Part shown: in pieces, positions 45,644-54,239 of the stretch
Layout of the letters: each line of letters starts with the position of its first letter
Numbering within the stretch: the first letter of the stretch is position 1
NCBI GenBank assembly: GCA_023229785.1
Contig: JALNYV010000008.1
Location: 1 to 64,000 of the forward strand
Origin: Candidatus Dojkabacteria bacterium
Lineage (GTDB): Bacteria > Patescibacteria > Dojkabacteria > SC72
Reading direction: 5' to 3'
DNA: 64,000 nucleotides
Program-made: the position numbers and the translations under genes
Notes under the pieces: generated by a model
Told to the model about the DNA's origin: nothing
What the model saw: only the letters and a program-made list of their open reading frames with translations
Database searches by the model: none

Positions 45644-46056
45644 CTTTAGCACAATGCCCTAAATTAATGGAAAACAATATCAGCGTAACTTCAATGGGCG
45701 TAAATATTAATGAGTTTCAAGATATAACATCGTCAAATCCTGAAATCGTTAATCTTTGTGTGCTAAATTGCCCATTTGAAGAATGCGTTTTTATAACCAG
45801 AGACAGCAAGCGCAAGAAAAAATGGACAAACTACAAAACGCCTAAAAAATTCGTTAAAAACAAAGAGATACAGCCACCATTAGAAAAACACCCGTTTATT
45901 ATAGAATATAATGGCTCTAATGTGCCTTATCCCTTACCTAAGATGGATTGGGACACAATTAGATTGGCAAAAAAGAAGTGTTATAAATGTCCTGATTTCT
46001 GCGAAATGACCGGAGGATGTTTGTTGAGAAAAATGCCAAATGAGTGTAATAAATGA
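45640..46056 (+). CDS. 138-aa Cys-rich protein
   Basis: Nine or more Cys occur in CVLNCPFEECVF and CYKCPDFCEMTGGCLLRK near the end. It is likely zinc- or iron-sulfur-binding. It is coupled by ATGA to the next Cys-rich gene. The family is not recognised. Confidence 0.5.
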   Translation: MTLAQCPKLMENNISVTSMGVNINEFQDITSSNPEIVNLCVLNCPFEECVFITRDSKRKKKWTNYKTPKKFVKNKEIQPPLEKHPFIIEYNGSNVPYPLPKMDWDTIRLAKKKCYKCPDFCEMTGGCLLRKMPNECNK

Positions 46057-46703
46057 ATACTTGTATTGATTGCGGAAAAACTATTTCTAATAATAAAGTG
46101 CAAAGATGCAGAAAATGCAATACTACTTTCAAATACCCAAATAATATACGAGACAAAGTTATAGAAGCACGAAAACTTAGCCCTTGTGCATTACAAAAAG
46201 ACATAGCAGTAAATCTAGGTATTTCGAGTAACCGAGTAGGGCAAATACTTAAAGAATCTAACCTTAATACTAAACATTACATCGTTAAATTTTATTATAA
46301 ATGTCTAAACTGTGACAAACCTACACTGAACCCATCAGGACTATGTAGTTTAAAATGCAGAAGAGAATACCATTCTATCCCTTTTTATTGCGAACAATGT
46401 GGCAAATTATCTCATATCGCACAGAGTCAACTATTACATAGGATAAAAAAGGGACAACATCACTTATATTGTGGGAAAAAATGTAGCGGTACTAAGACAG
46501 GTAATAATTATGGGTTTGTAGCCCATCCTGAAAATATAATGTATAATTATCACCCAAGTAAATATATTAAACAATTACCAGTGGTTAAATTTTATTTAGC
46601 AGAAGGGATTTCTCTACATCGTGCCTTAATTATATTGTCTATACCAGTGGGTAATTCTGTTACTATTAAAAAGTTGCTAGAAACGAATGAGTGCCAAAAA
46701 TGA
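46053..46703 (+). CDS. 216-aa zinc and HTH protein
   Basis: An N-terminal ribbon (CIDCGKTISNNKVQRCRKC) is followed by a helix-turn-helix (ACALQ-type: ALQKDIAVNLGISSNRVGQI) and two more zinc sites (CLNCDKPTLN ... CSLKC; CEQCGKLSH ... CGKKC). A C-terminal helical part has LHRALIILSIPVGNSVTIKK, a second HTH-like unit. It is probably a regulator or a homing-type protein. Confidence 0.6.
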   Translation: MNTCIDCGKTISNNKVQRCRKCNTTFKYPNNIRDKVIEARKLSPCALQKDIAVNLGISSNRVGQILKESNLNTKHYIVKFYYKCLNCDKPTLNPSGLCSLKCRREYHSIPFYCEQCGKLSHIAQSQLLHRIKKGQHHLYCGKKCSGTKTGNNYGFVAHPENIMYNYHPSKYIKQLPVVKFYLAEGISLHRALIILSIPVGNSVTIKKLLETNECQK

Positions 46704-46882
46704 CAGCAGAAGTTAAACCTCTTAAATGGATACCTGAATACTTTTATATAAAAATGTTTGAACCGCCTCCAGATAACGGGTGTAACAGCGCAAAAAAGAA
46801 AGGATACTACGGGAAATGTGTTTCTTGCCCTATACCAGTAAAAGAGTGTAATGCCTATAAATATAACAGGAAAGATGAATAA
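46700..46882 (+). CDS. 60-aa Cys-rich protein
   Basis: The ATG at 46700 overlaps the previous stop. CNSAKKKGYYGKCVSCPIPV then KEC gives a zinc pattern like the 36341 family. Its stop overlaps the next ATG (46882), so it is coupled to the IbrB-like gene. Confidence 0.5.
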   Translation: MTAEVKPLKWIPEYFYIKMFEPPPDNGCNSAKKKGYYGKCVSCPIPVKECNAYKYNRKDE

Positions 46883-48027
46883 TGATAAATAACGATTTAA
46901 TTAATTCCATATATCCATATTTAGCAAACGAACTAGACAAACTATCCTTAGAAGATAAAGTTGATACACTTAATGCCTTAAGAATAGAAATACATCAATT
47001 TAGCCCTTTTAAAAATGAGCCTGTTGACTGCATTCAATGGGTTAAGGTAGACAGCTTGCAAGCGAATGACTATAACCCTAATGTAGTCGCCCCACCAGAG
47101 ATGCGTTTACTGGAAGTTTCTATATCAGAAGATGGGTATACTCAACCTATAGTCTCGTGGGAACACGATAACTATTTTGAGGTAGTTGATGGATTTCATC
47201 GAACCAGAGTTGGTAAGGAATCTAAGGCTGTAAAAGAAAGAATACAAGGATATTTACCAGTTACGATTATCAATTCAGACCATTCCGATAAAGGCGATAG
47301 AATTGCCTCAACAATACGGCACAATCGAGCAAGGGGAAAACATACAGTATCAGGGATGTCTGATATAGTATTAGAATTAAAAAACAGAAACTGGTCTAAT
47401 GAACGTATTGCCAAAAAATTAGGGTTAGATGAAGATGAAATATTAAGACTTTGCCAAATTACAGGTCTTGCATCACTATTTACTGACCAAGAATTTTCTA
47501 AGTCGTGGGATATTCAAGACTCCGAACCTGATTTTGTACCATTAGACGATGAAGATATAAGCGAGACAGAAGAAGATAAATTCAGGACAATAAATACCAA
47601 TGACCCTCAAAGGATATTTCACAAATATAACGAATGGGAATGTTATAAAGCTGGATTTTATTCCACTACCCCACCTAAAGGAATGAATCGGACACAATGC
47701 GAAGAATCATATCGAGACTTTTTGAGTGATACTACACGTTTTCAAAACGCATTGGAGCATATAATCGTGGAATGGAAAAACTCCTGCGAACATTATTTAA
47801 CTAATACCGCAATGAATCGAATAGCTTGGCTAGGTCAAGCTGCTATGTGCTATGCCACTGGCATACCTGCTATGTTTAGAAGTGGTTTTAGCCTACTAAC
47901 AAAACAGCAACAAGATGAAGCCAACCAAACTGCTTTAACCTATTTGAATAAATGGCTTGTCGCTAATAATAGACAAGAGGTATCAATGTCAGATGCTTTA
48001 TCAGATAATCAATCGGAGCTTTACTAA
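46882..48027 (+). CDS. ibrB: IbrB-like ParB-domain protein, 381 aa
   Basis: The N-terminal domain is ParB/sulfiredoxin-like: NDYNPNVVAPPEMRLLEVSI, SEDGYTQPIV and VVDGFHRTRVG (about 100-110), then RHNRARGKH. A HTH-like segment (SNERIAKKLGLDEDEILRLC) follows. The C-terminal half is helical. It is coupled by overlap to the PAPS-reductase-like gene, the known IbrB-IbrA pairing found in phages. The pair may act on nucleic acid or nucleotides; the function is not known. Confidence 0.75.
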   Translation: MINNDLINSIYPYLANELDKLSLEDKVDTLNALRIEIHQFSPFKNEPVDCIQWVKVDSLQANDYNPNVVAPPEMRLLEVSISEDGYTQPIVSWEHDNYFEVVDGFHRTRVGKESKAVKERIQGYLPVTIINSDHSDKGDRIASTIRHNRARGKHTVSGMSDIVLELKNRNWSNERIAKKLGLDEDEILRLCQITGLASLFTDQEFSKSWDIQDSEPDFVPLDDEDISETEEDKFRTINTNDPQRIFHKYNEWECYKAGFYSTTPPKGMNRTQCEESYRDFLSDTTRFQNALEHIIVEWKNSCEHYLTNTAMNRIAWLGQAAMCYATGIPAMFRSGFSLLTKQQQDEANQTALTYLNKWLVANNRQEVSMSDALSDNQSELY

Positions 48028-49262
48028 TGACAGTCAAAATTAAAAAATACAGCGATATTGACGTTTTAACTGCTACTGAAAATCGAATAAAACTAATATT
48101 TGATAATTTTGAACGTATCTATTGCGCTTTTTCGGGTGGTAAGGATAGCACTGTAATGACTCACCTTGTTATGGCAGAAGCCATTAAAAGAAATAGAAAA
48201 GTTGGATTAATGTTCATAGATTTTGAAGCTCAATATCGAGATAGCATAGATAATGTCAAAGTTATTTATGAACTCTATAAAGATAATATAGACCCGCATT
48301 GGATTTGCGTTGAAATGCTTTTAAGGAATGCCGTTACTAATTTTGAGCCAAGATGGGTATGTTGGGATGAAAGTAAAAAGGATATTTGGGTAAGAGAAAA
48401 ACCAAAAGACTGCAAAACTGAAATAGACTATCCATTTTGTAGGTCAAGGATGGAATTTGAAGAGTTTGTCCCTATGTTTGGCGAATGGTATAGTCAAGGT
48501 AAGCCGTGTGCCGGATTTATTGGAATAAGAGCCGATGAAAGTCTGCATAGATATTGCGCAGTTGCTACATGGGACAAAACTGGTAAGATGTTTCAAGAAC
48601 AAAGATGGACTACACTAAAATCTCCGCATACGTTCAATGTCTATCCTATTTATGATTGGAAAACAGCCGATATATGGAGATACCACGCAACGCACCCTGA
48701 AAAACCATACAATCACATTTACGACAAAATGCAAATGGCTGGCGTGCCTTTAGGACAACAAAGACTATGCCAACCGTATGGTGATGACCAAAGAAAAGGA
48801 TTATGGTTATTCCATATTCTAGAGCCTGATACATGGTTTAAGGTGGTAGCTCGTGTAAATGGTGCTAATTCAGGGGCTATGTACATACAAGAAACAGGGG
48901 ATATAAACGGATATAACAAAATAACCAAACCGGATAATCATACCTGGAGAAGCTTTTGCAAATTATTGCTTCAAACTATGCCTAAAAAAACACGAGAGCA
49001 TTATATCTATAGATTTAGAAAGTTTATCTATGGTTGGCATCAAAGAGGATATATTACAATCCCCGATGAAGCTCCACCTGAATTAGAGGCAAAGTGCTGG
49101 GCTCCATCTTGGCGTAGAATGTGTAAAGTTTTATTGCGGAACGACTACTGGTGCAAGGGATTAGGACAAACTCAACCAAAAAGTGAGGCTTATGAAAAAT
49201 TTAAGGCAATAATGAAACAAGAAAGAGAACTTCAAAAAGAAAGTACAGTGGAGATAAAATGA
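48027..49262 (+). CDS. ibrA: IbrA-like PAPS-reductase-family protein, 411 aa
   Basis: The PP-loop is CAFSGGKDSTVMTH (about residues 34-47). Other conserved pieces are GLMFIDFEAQYRDSIDN, CPxFCRSRMEFEEFVPMFG (here YPFCRSRMEFEEF) and GIRADESLHRYCA. The C-terminal half resembles the DUF3440 branch. PP-loop ATPases in this branch adenylate substrates for sulfur transfer. The partner IbrB overlaps it. DNA or tRNA thiolation would fit but is inferred. Confidence 0.75.
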   Translation: MTVKIKKYSDIDVLTATENRIKLIFDNFERIYCAFSGGKDSTVMTHLVMAEAIKRNRKVGLMFIDFEAQYRDSIDNVKVIYELYKDNIDPHWICVEMLLRNAVTNFEPRWVCWDESKKDIWVREKPKDCKTEIDYPFCRSRMEFEEFVPMFGEWYSQGKPCAGFIGIRADESLHRYCAVATWDKTGKMFQEQRWTTLKSPHTFNVYPIYDWKTADIWRYHATHPEKPYNHIYDKMQMAGVPLGQQRLCQPYGDDQRKGLWLFHILEPDTWFKVVARVNGANSGAMYIQETGDINGYNKITKPDNHTWRSFCKLLLQTMPKKTREHYIYRFRKFIYGWHQRGYITIPDEAPPELEAKCWAPSWRRMCKVLLRNDYWCKGLGQTQPKSEAYEKFKAIMKQERELQKESTVEIK

Positions 49263-50068
49263 GTTTAACGTATTTCGATTGTTCTGCTGGGAAAAATACC
49301 CTTATATCTGATTGTTTAAAAAATTGTCCTTTGCCTACTGGTAGATGTTTAAGCTTACCCACATTAACATCAATTGGATATGCTAGAAAGTGGTCAGGAC
49401 ACCCTAGCACTACGCAACTTCTGAATCCAACAAGGATTGAATACTTGCAAATAAAACACCCATATAGCGTTGACCCATTCAATCAGGCTTTTGCATTACT
49501 AGGTACACGGCATCACGGCAGATTAGAGCAGGTTGCCAAAAAGATAGAGGGACTACAAAGCGAACTATTCTTAAAGGGCGAGGTATCAGGAATAGTAGAC
49601 CTAATAGAGCCGATTAATGATACAGACACATACCGCCTGATAGACTACAAAACGTTTGGCAGTTATTCAGTTGCAAAACACTTAGATATTAAAGATGACC
49701 AGGGAGACAAACATAAACTTGCTCTTCAAATGAATAACTACAGAATTATGGCAGAAAAACTAGGATTTAAAATCGTTGAATTGAAAGTCCAAATAACGGT
49801 AAGGGATGGTGGTACTTACTCAGCTAAAGACAACAAGATTTTTAAAAATCTTTATCTATTAAATGTCGAAATATTACCCGATGAAGATGTTACGGAATAC
49901 TTTAACGATAAATCTTTTAAGCTATGTCAAGCTGTAGAAAAAGATGAAATGCCGGAATTATGCCCTTACCTTGAACGATGGGGAGGACGTAGATGCAAGG
50001 GTTATTGCAATGTCTTTCGATGGTGTGAGCAAGGTGCAAAGGTGAATAAGGTAGAATTGGGAATTTAA
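49259..50068 (+). CDS. PD-(D/E)XK nuclease with Cas4-like Cys cluster, 269 aa
   Basis: The nuclease core: GTRHH (motif I His), GEVSGIVDLIEPI (Asp), YRLIDYKTFG (D/K) and LQMNNYRIM (Gln). The C-terminal Cys set CPYLERWGGRRCKGYCNVFR then WC, with an early Cys (FDCSAGKN, CLKNC), fits an iron-sulfur cluster as in Cas4 and AddB-type enzymes. It may process DNA ends in recombination. It overlaps the IbrA gene by 4 bp. Confidence 0.75.
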   Translation: MSLTYFDCSAGKNTLISDCLKNCPLPTGRCLSLPTLTSIGYARKWSGHPSTTQLLNPTRIEYLQIKHPYSVDPFNQAFALLGTRHHGRLEQVAKKIEGLQSELFLKGEVSGIVDLIEPINDTDTYRLIDYKTFGSYSVAKHLDIKDDQGDKHKLALQMNNYRIMAEKLGFKIVELKVQITVRDGGTYSAKDNKIFKNLYLLNVEILPDEDVTEYFNDKSFKLCQAVEKDEMPELCPYLERWGGRRCKGYCNVFRWCEQGAKVNKVELGI

Positions 50069-50199
50069 TGGTTGATAAACGCCCATACAAACCAGCAAGA
50101 CACCCGTGTATAAAACTAGAGAATAGACTATGTGAACTCAGGGAATTACCTGATAGTCATTTTGAGTGCATCTATGATGCTGTAAATAGGTGTCCCTAG
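50068..50199 (+). CDS. 43-aa Cys-containing peptide
   Basis: MVDKRPYKPARHPCIKLENR and CELRELPDSHFECIYDA give Cys ligands. It begins at the end of the nuclease gene and ends 27 bp before the promoter -35 box. A small zinc peptide is likely. Confidence 0.5.
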   Translation: MVDKRPYKPARHPCIKLENRLCELRELPDSHFECIYDAVNRCP

Positions 50200-50225
50200 A
50201 GAGAAAAGATACCAGAAAACAAGAC

Positions 50226-50254
50226 TTGACATTATTATTTTTTTATCTTACAAT
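50226..50254 (+). promoter_or_regulatory. Sigma70 promoter of the replication genes
   Basis: TTGACA (50226-50231) is 17 bp from TACAAT (50249-50254). This is a strong promoter for the AbrB-like, DnaD-like and DnaB genes. Confidence 0.8.
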
Positions 50255-50281
50255 CTAGGTAGAAACTAGGTTTTTTCTAGG
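50255..50281 (+). promoter_or_regulatory. Operator: three CTAGG repeats at 11-bp spacing
   Basis: CTAGG occurs at 50255-50259, 50266-50270 and 50277-50281, one helical turn apart, directly after the -10 box. The third copy is part of the ribosome site (CTAGGAG) of the AbrB-like gene at 50292. It is likely the binding site of that protein. Confidence 0.65.
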
Positions 50282-50291
50282 AGTTTACAAT

Positions 50292-50519
50292 ATGAAGCGA
50301 AAAATTACTATAAGCGAAGAGGCTAGAGTAGCCTATATTCCAAAAGAGTTAATAGAGCAAGGGTTAAAAGGCGTAGTAGACGGATATGCTAACGCTGTTA
50401 CTTTGACGTTGGTCAATCCAGATACTCCATTAAAGGATGTTGAAAGAAGTTTAAAAATAGTTCTTGAGGATGTGCAGTTTAGAAGGGAACGGGAAGAAGA
50501 AGCCAAAGGACAAAGTTAA
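50292..50519 (+). CDS. AbrB/SpoVT-like regulator, 75 aa
   Basis: The N-terminus KRKITISEEARVAYIPKELI has the swapped-hairpin pattern of AbrB-type DNA-binding proteins (ITIS...IPKEL). The C-terminal 30 residues are a charged helix. It lies right after the three CTAGG repeats, so it is probably an autorepressor that sets replication protein levels. The match is to the pattern only. Confidence 0.65.
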   Translation: MKRKITISEEARVAYIPKELIEQGLKGVVDGYANAVTLTLVNPDTPLKDVERSLKIVLEDVQFRREREEEAKGQS

Positions 50520-51314
50520 ATGGGTAGACCTACTAAAAATACAGTAGACTACTTTCCGCACGATTCCCACGCTTCCGAAGGGGATACTTTAACTGTATTA
50601 CAAAACAGATTTCATAACGATGGTTATGCTTTTTGGTTTAAGTTATTAGAAAAATTAGCTTCATCCGAAAACCATTATATTGATTGCTCTAATCCTATTA
50701 AATGGCAAGTATTACTAGCAAAATTAGGCGTAGATGAATTATTGGGTACAGAAATTATGTTATTGTTAGCAGAAATGAAGGCGATAGATTCTGAGCTATG
50801 GGCTTCAAGAGTAATATGGTGTCAAAATTTAGTTAACAATCTATCTGAAGTATATAAAAGACGAGAATGTAAAATACCCAATAAGCCAGTTATAGTATAC
50901 AATAATGGCGTTTCTGCTATCATAAACCATACAGAAAGTGAGTTAATACTAGACGAAAGTGCACAAAGTAAAGTAAAGGAAACTAAAGTAAATAAGAGTG
51001 AAGTAAATAATACACCTGATTTATCAAATAATGAGACTTTAGTTTTGATAGATGAAAAATTAGCTAAGATTGCTAAATGCTATGAAAGTAATATAGGACA
51101 ATTAACTGGTATCATCAGTGATGATTTGAAAGATATAGCAGGATTATATCCTGATGGTTGGTTTGAGGATGCTGTAAAAATTGCATGTGAACGTAATGCA
51201 AGGAATTTAAGTTATATTTCTAAGATATTAAAAAATTGGTCTACTGATGGTAGAAATAATGGTCATAAGACTATATTAGTAGAAAACAAAAAAACAAAGA
51301 GGTATGTTAATTAA
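50520..51314 (+). CDS. DnaD-like replication initiation/helicase loader protein, 264 aa
   Basis: The N-terminal domain (DYFPHDSHASEGDTLTVLQN, DGYAFWFKLLEKLAS) matches the Lin1244-type N-terminal domain of phage replication proteins. The C-terminal domain (IISDDLKDIAGLYPDGWFED then NARNLSYISKILKNW) is DnaD-type. Together they load DnaB on the origin. The gene starts 1 base after the AbrB-like gene and overlaps dnaB by 1 base. Confidence 0.8.
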   Translation: MGRPTKNTVDYFPHDSHASEGDTLTVLQNRFHNDGYAFWFKLLEKLASSENHYIDCSNPIKWQVLLAKLGVDELLGTEIMLLLAEMKAIDSELWASRVIWCQNLVNNLSEVYKRRECKIPNKPVIVYNNGVSAIINHTESELILDESAQSKVKETKVNKSEVNNTPDLSNNETLVLIDEKLAKIAKCYESNIGQLTGIISDDLKDIAGLYPDGWFEDAVKIACERNARNLSYISKILKNWSTDGRNNGHKTILVENKKTKRYVN

Positions 51315-52624
51315 TGCAAGAAAAACAAATACCCCATAATATAGACGCAGAAGAATATGTGATTGGGGCATTACTCCTTGATAGTAGTCAGTATAATAAT
51401 ATAACCTTAGTCCCTAGTGATTTTTTCCACGATAGAATGAAATTTTGTTTTACATCTTGTAAGGCTTTAATTGATAGGGGCGTAGAAATAGACCAAGGAA
51501 CTCTAGCAGACGAATTAAATTTACAAGGCAAATTAGAAACTGTAGGTGGAAATGCTTTTCTTTCTCATTTAATTTCAAATTGTCCTACCGCATTAGATTG
51601 CGATTATTATGCCGATATTGTTAAAAGATGTTCTGTTTATCGTAGTTTAATTGATGTTGCGAATCAAATAAGCCAATTAGGTTATGAGCAAAATCCTGAT
51701 ATTACAGAATCACTAACTAAAGCTGATGGTCTACTCGCTAATCTAAGAAAACAAGGCGTGAGTACATCAGTTGTTACACCCGAAGAACGTGGCGATATGG
51801 CATTAAAAAGGTATCAGATGCTTTATCAGAACGATAGCGGAGTAGCTTTATCTACTGGATTAGTAGATTTAGATAATGAGTTAGGTGGTGGTTTATATAA
51901 TGGTGAAATGGTTATAGTTGGCGCAAGGCCAGGTATGGGCAAAACGAGTTTTTTAATGACAATAGCTAATAACGTATCTAATATAGGGAATGTTTTATTT
52001 TGTTCAGGTGAAATGTCAGTTGAGGCTATTACAGATAGAGATATTGCAGGGTTTGTAGGTCAACCGATTAATGTGATAAGGCGTGGTGGTTATGATGATA
52101 AAGATATGTTTGATAAAATTATTATAGGGGGTGTCGAACTTATTAAAAGACGTAAACTCTATATTTACCATGAAATACCTTTAACAGTTGCAAAGATAAT
52201 GCAAGCCGGAATAAATTTACAATTACGAGGTGGGTTATCTTTGATAGTAATAGATTATCTAGGTTTACTTGATGATAATTATGGAAATTCTCAATATGAG
52301 CGTATTGGTTATGTATCTCGTAAGTTAAAGCAATTATCTATGAAATTAGATGTTCCGATTCTAGTAGCTCACCAACTAAATCGAGATTTAGAAAAACGTG
52401 ATGATAAACGACCTAATCTTAGTGATTTACGTGATAGTGGCAGAATAGAAGAAGATGCTGATATGGTTATATTTATCTACCGAGATTCTTATTATACAAA
52501 TACACCAAGCATGGTTACGGAATTAGATATTGCTAAGCAAAGGCAAGGCGATACATGTGTAGTACGTGTTGTATATGATAAAACTCACCAAAAATATGTT
52601 GATATGTATAAAGGTGCAGAATGA
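51314..52624 (+). CDS. dnaB: Replicative DNA helicase DnaB, 436 aa
   Basis: The N-terminal domain PHNIDAEEYVIGALLLDSSQ is the DnaB primase-binding domain. The RecA-like C-terminal core has Walker A GARPGMGKTSFL (residues 203-214), LSTGLVDLDNELGGGLYNGE-like start, Walker B SLIVIDYLGLL (about 307-317), AHQLNRDLEKR and DLRDSGRIEEDADMVIFIYR. The length is normal. It unwinds DNA at the fork. No primase or polymerase is seen, so host enzymes are probably used. Confidence 0.95.
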   Translation: MQEKQIPHNIDAEEYVIGALLLDSSQYNNITLVPSDFFHDRMKFCFTSCKALIDRGVEIDQGTLADELNLQGKLETVGGNAFLSHLISNCPTALDCDYYADIVKRCSVYRSLIDVANQISQLGYEQNPDITESLTKADGLLANLRKQGVSTSVVTPEERGDMALKRYQMLYQNDSGVALSTGLVDLDNELGGGLYNGEMVIVGARPGMGKTSFLMTIANNVSNIGNVLFCSGEMSVEAITDRDIAGFVGQPINVIRRGGYDDKDMFDKIIIGGVELIKRRKLYIYHEIPLTVAKIMQAGINLQLRGGLSLIVIDYLGLLDDNYGNSQYERIGYVSRKLKQLSMKLDVPILVAHQLNRDLEKRDDKRPNLSDLRDSGRIEEDADMVIFIYRDSYYTNTPSMVTELDIAKQRQGDTCVVRVVYDKTHQKYVDMYKGAE

Positions 52625-52806
52625 ATTGCGAAATGAAAGTTGAAGGTATTAAATGCGACAAGGTAGCTACTTACGAGGTTAAAAAAGGTAATAAGTTAGT
52701 TTTGGTTTTATGTGATGAACACGCTGAAATATCAATTAAAGAGTTGCTAGAATTAAAAATGCGTTCTAAATTAGTTCCTAATAAACTAAAGATTAAAAAG
52801 ATATGA
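52621..52806 (+). CDS. 61-aa zinc-containing protein
   Basis: CEMKVEGIKCDKVATYEVKK then VLCDEHAE places Cys and His for a zinc site, a pattern common in small phage proteins. It overlaps dnaB by 4 bp and the next gene by 4 bp. Confidence 0.55.
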   Translation: MNCEMKVEGIKCDKVATYEVKKGNKLVLVLCDEHAEISIKELLELKMRSKLVPNKLKIKKI

Positions 52807-52979
52807 AATCTCAATGTCCACTACTAAAACCCGTTTGTCCTAAAGGGTGTCCCTACGCTAAAGGCACAGGGGAATTAGTATTAGTGGAGTGGGAGATAGT
52901 AGAAAACTGGTGCTGTGATTACCCGTTCTATGGGAAGATACGAGCTATACCAGATATTGAAATGGAGGAAATAAAATAG
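52803..52979 (+). CDS. 58-aa Cys-rich protein
   Basis: CPLLKPVCPKGCPYAKGTGE and CCDYPF give a Cys set of the 36341 family. It is coupled by overlap to the previous gene. The function is unknown. Confidence 0.5.
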   Translation: MKSQCPLLKPVCPKGCPYAKGTGELVLVEWEIVENWCCDYPFYGKIRAIPDIEMEEIK

Positions 52980-52990
52980 GAGAAAATAGA

Positions 52991-53212
52991 ATGAATAAAT
53001 TTTGGACTACATGGGTTGAAGGAAGTATGGGCGGGTATGGACACCAACATTTAACAAGGGAACTAGCGAATCAAGAAGCTGAACGAATTGCCTTGCAACC
53101 TGCCAATCAAGGCAAAAAAGTTTATGTGTTAGAGTTAGTAGGTTGTTGTGAGAATCCTAAACCGCCTGTAAATTGGATTGCCATAGCACCTTTTGATGAA
53201 ATACCTTTTTAG
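52991..53212 (+). CDS. 73-aa protein
   Basis: MNKFWTTWVEGSMGGYGHQH and LANQEAERIALQPANQGKKV are followed by a beta strand (VYVLELVG) and a Cys pair. It has the look of small phage accessory proteins with AEAEAERLA-type helix. The function is unknown. Confidence 0.5.
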   Translation: MNKFWTTWVEGSMGGYGHQHLTRELANQEAERIALQPANQGKKVYVLELVGCCENPKPPVNWIAIAPFDEIPF

Positions 53213-53225
53213 CGGAGTTAATAAA

Positions 53226-53354
53226 ATGTCCGACCAATTTAACGATACAGAGAAAGCAAAAGAGAACAGAGAACGCATAGAACAGATGCGGAAAAAAGAA
53301 CTTGAGGACTTTATTAAACACAACAAAAGCCACAAGAAAAAGAGGTTAGCGTAA
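53226..53354 (+). CDS. 42-aa Lys/Glu-rich peptide
   Basis: MSDQFNDTEKAKENRERIEQ followed by a basic helix ending KKKRLA. It is charged and probably a coil. The gene lies 12 bp before the ligase gene. Confidence 0.45.
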   Translation: MSDQFNDTEKAKENRERIEQMRKKELEDFIKHNKSHKKKRLA

Positions 53355-53365
53355 AGGAGATAAAA

Positions 53366-54235
53366 ATGATAGAGCAGATAACAGATAAATTACCAACCTA
53401 TCCTGAAATGGAACGAATTATTAAAATCTATCCTAATCCTCAAATACTGTTAGGTGAGGAAATATGCTGGACTGAAAAGCGTGATGGTAGCCAATTAAGA
53501 ATTGCCTTAGTGGATAGTGAAGTTAAAATATCTACACGTCATCAAGATGAAGCCTCAGAGCAATTCGTAAAATACTTTTATCAAACAAAATACGCTAATA
53601 ATATCATCGAATTATTAAAAGACTCAAAAGGTTTATGCGAAAATCCAGTTGCCAATTTTAACACTGGTGCTGTATTGTTTGGGGAATTATTGAGCAAAGG
53701 GAAAAGTCCGGCTAGGTTTGAAACACACGAAGATTATAGTTTTGTGCTATTTGATATATGGTCTAAGTCTGAGAGTAGATTTTTAAGTTATAACGGCGCA
53801 TACGCTATGGCTTATCATTACGAAGTTCCTTTTGTAGATTGTTGGGCATTAAGTAGGCACACTACGCTTGAGAGTTTATTTAGTTATCGGGATGAAATGC
53901 TGAATTTGGCAAGTGGTAAAGGCAGAGAAGGGGTAGTTTTAAAATGCTATGCAAAACAGATATTTGCTAAAGAGAAACTCGACACTCCTAAAATTGAAAG
54001 AGTGAAGATTGAAGAAGGAAATCCTCAGTTACCTGTATTAGCTGATAGTGAGGTTTTTGGTGCTATTGCTAAGGCACACGCAGATTTAGGTGAAGATTTC
54101 AACGATAAAACAAAGGCTATGCCATTAATAGCTCAATATGTGGGTGAAGAACAAAAGAAACATTTAAGTAGCAGGCCTTCAAAAAGTTTATTTGCCTATT
54201 ATCAGGAATATTTAGAGGAAAGGAAATCGGAATAG
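53366..54235 (+). CDS. ATP-dependent RNA/DNA ligase, 289 aa
   Basis: Motif I TEKRDGSQ has Lys38 (KxDG). Others are LFGELL (105-110), SFVLFDIW (125-132), REGVVLKC (187-194) and FAKEKL (200-205). The C-terminal 80 residues are helical. The overall length is like Rnl-type RNA ligases. An antisense tRNA gene begins 5 bp downstream, which fits tRNA repair. It is distinct from the ligase at 26993. Confidence 0.8.
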   Translation: MIEQITDKLPTYPEMERIIKIYPNPQILLGEEICWTEKRDGSQLRIALVDSEVKISTRHQDEASEQFVKYFYQTKYANNIIELLKDSKGLCENPVANFNTGAVLFGELLSKGKSPARFETHEDYSFVLFDIWSKSESRFLSYNGAYAMAYHYEVPFVDCWALSRHTTLESLFSYRDEMLNLASGKGREGVVLKCYAKQIFAKEKLDTPKIERVKIEEGNPQLPVLADSEVFGAIAKAHADLGEDFNDKTKAMPLIAQYVGEEQKKHLSSRPSKSLFAYYQEYLEERKSE

Positions 54236-54239
54236 AATT

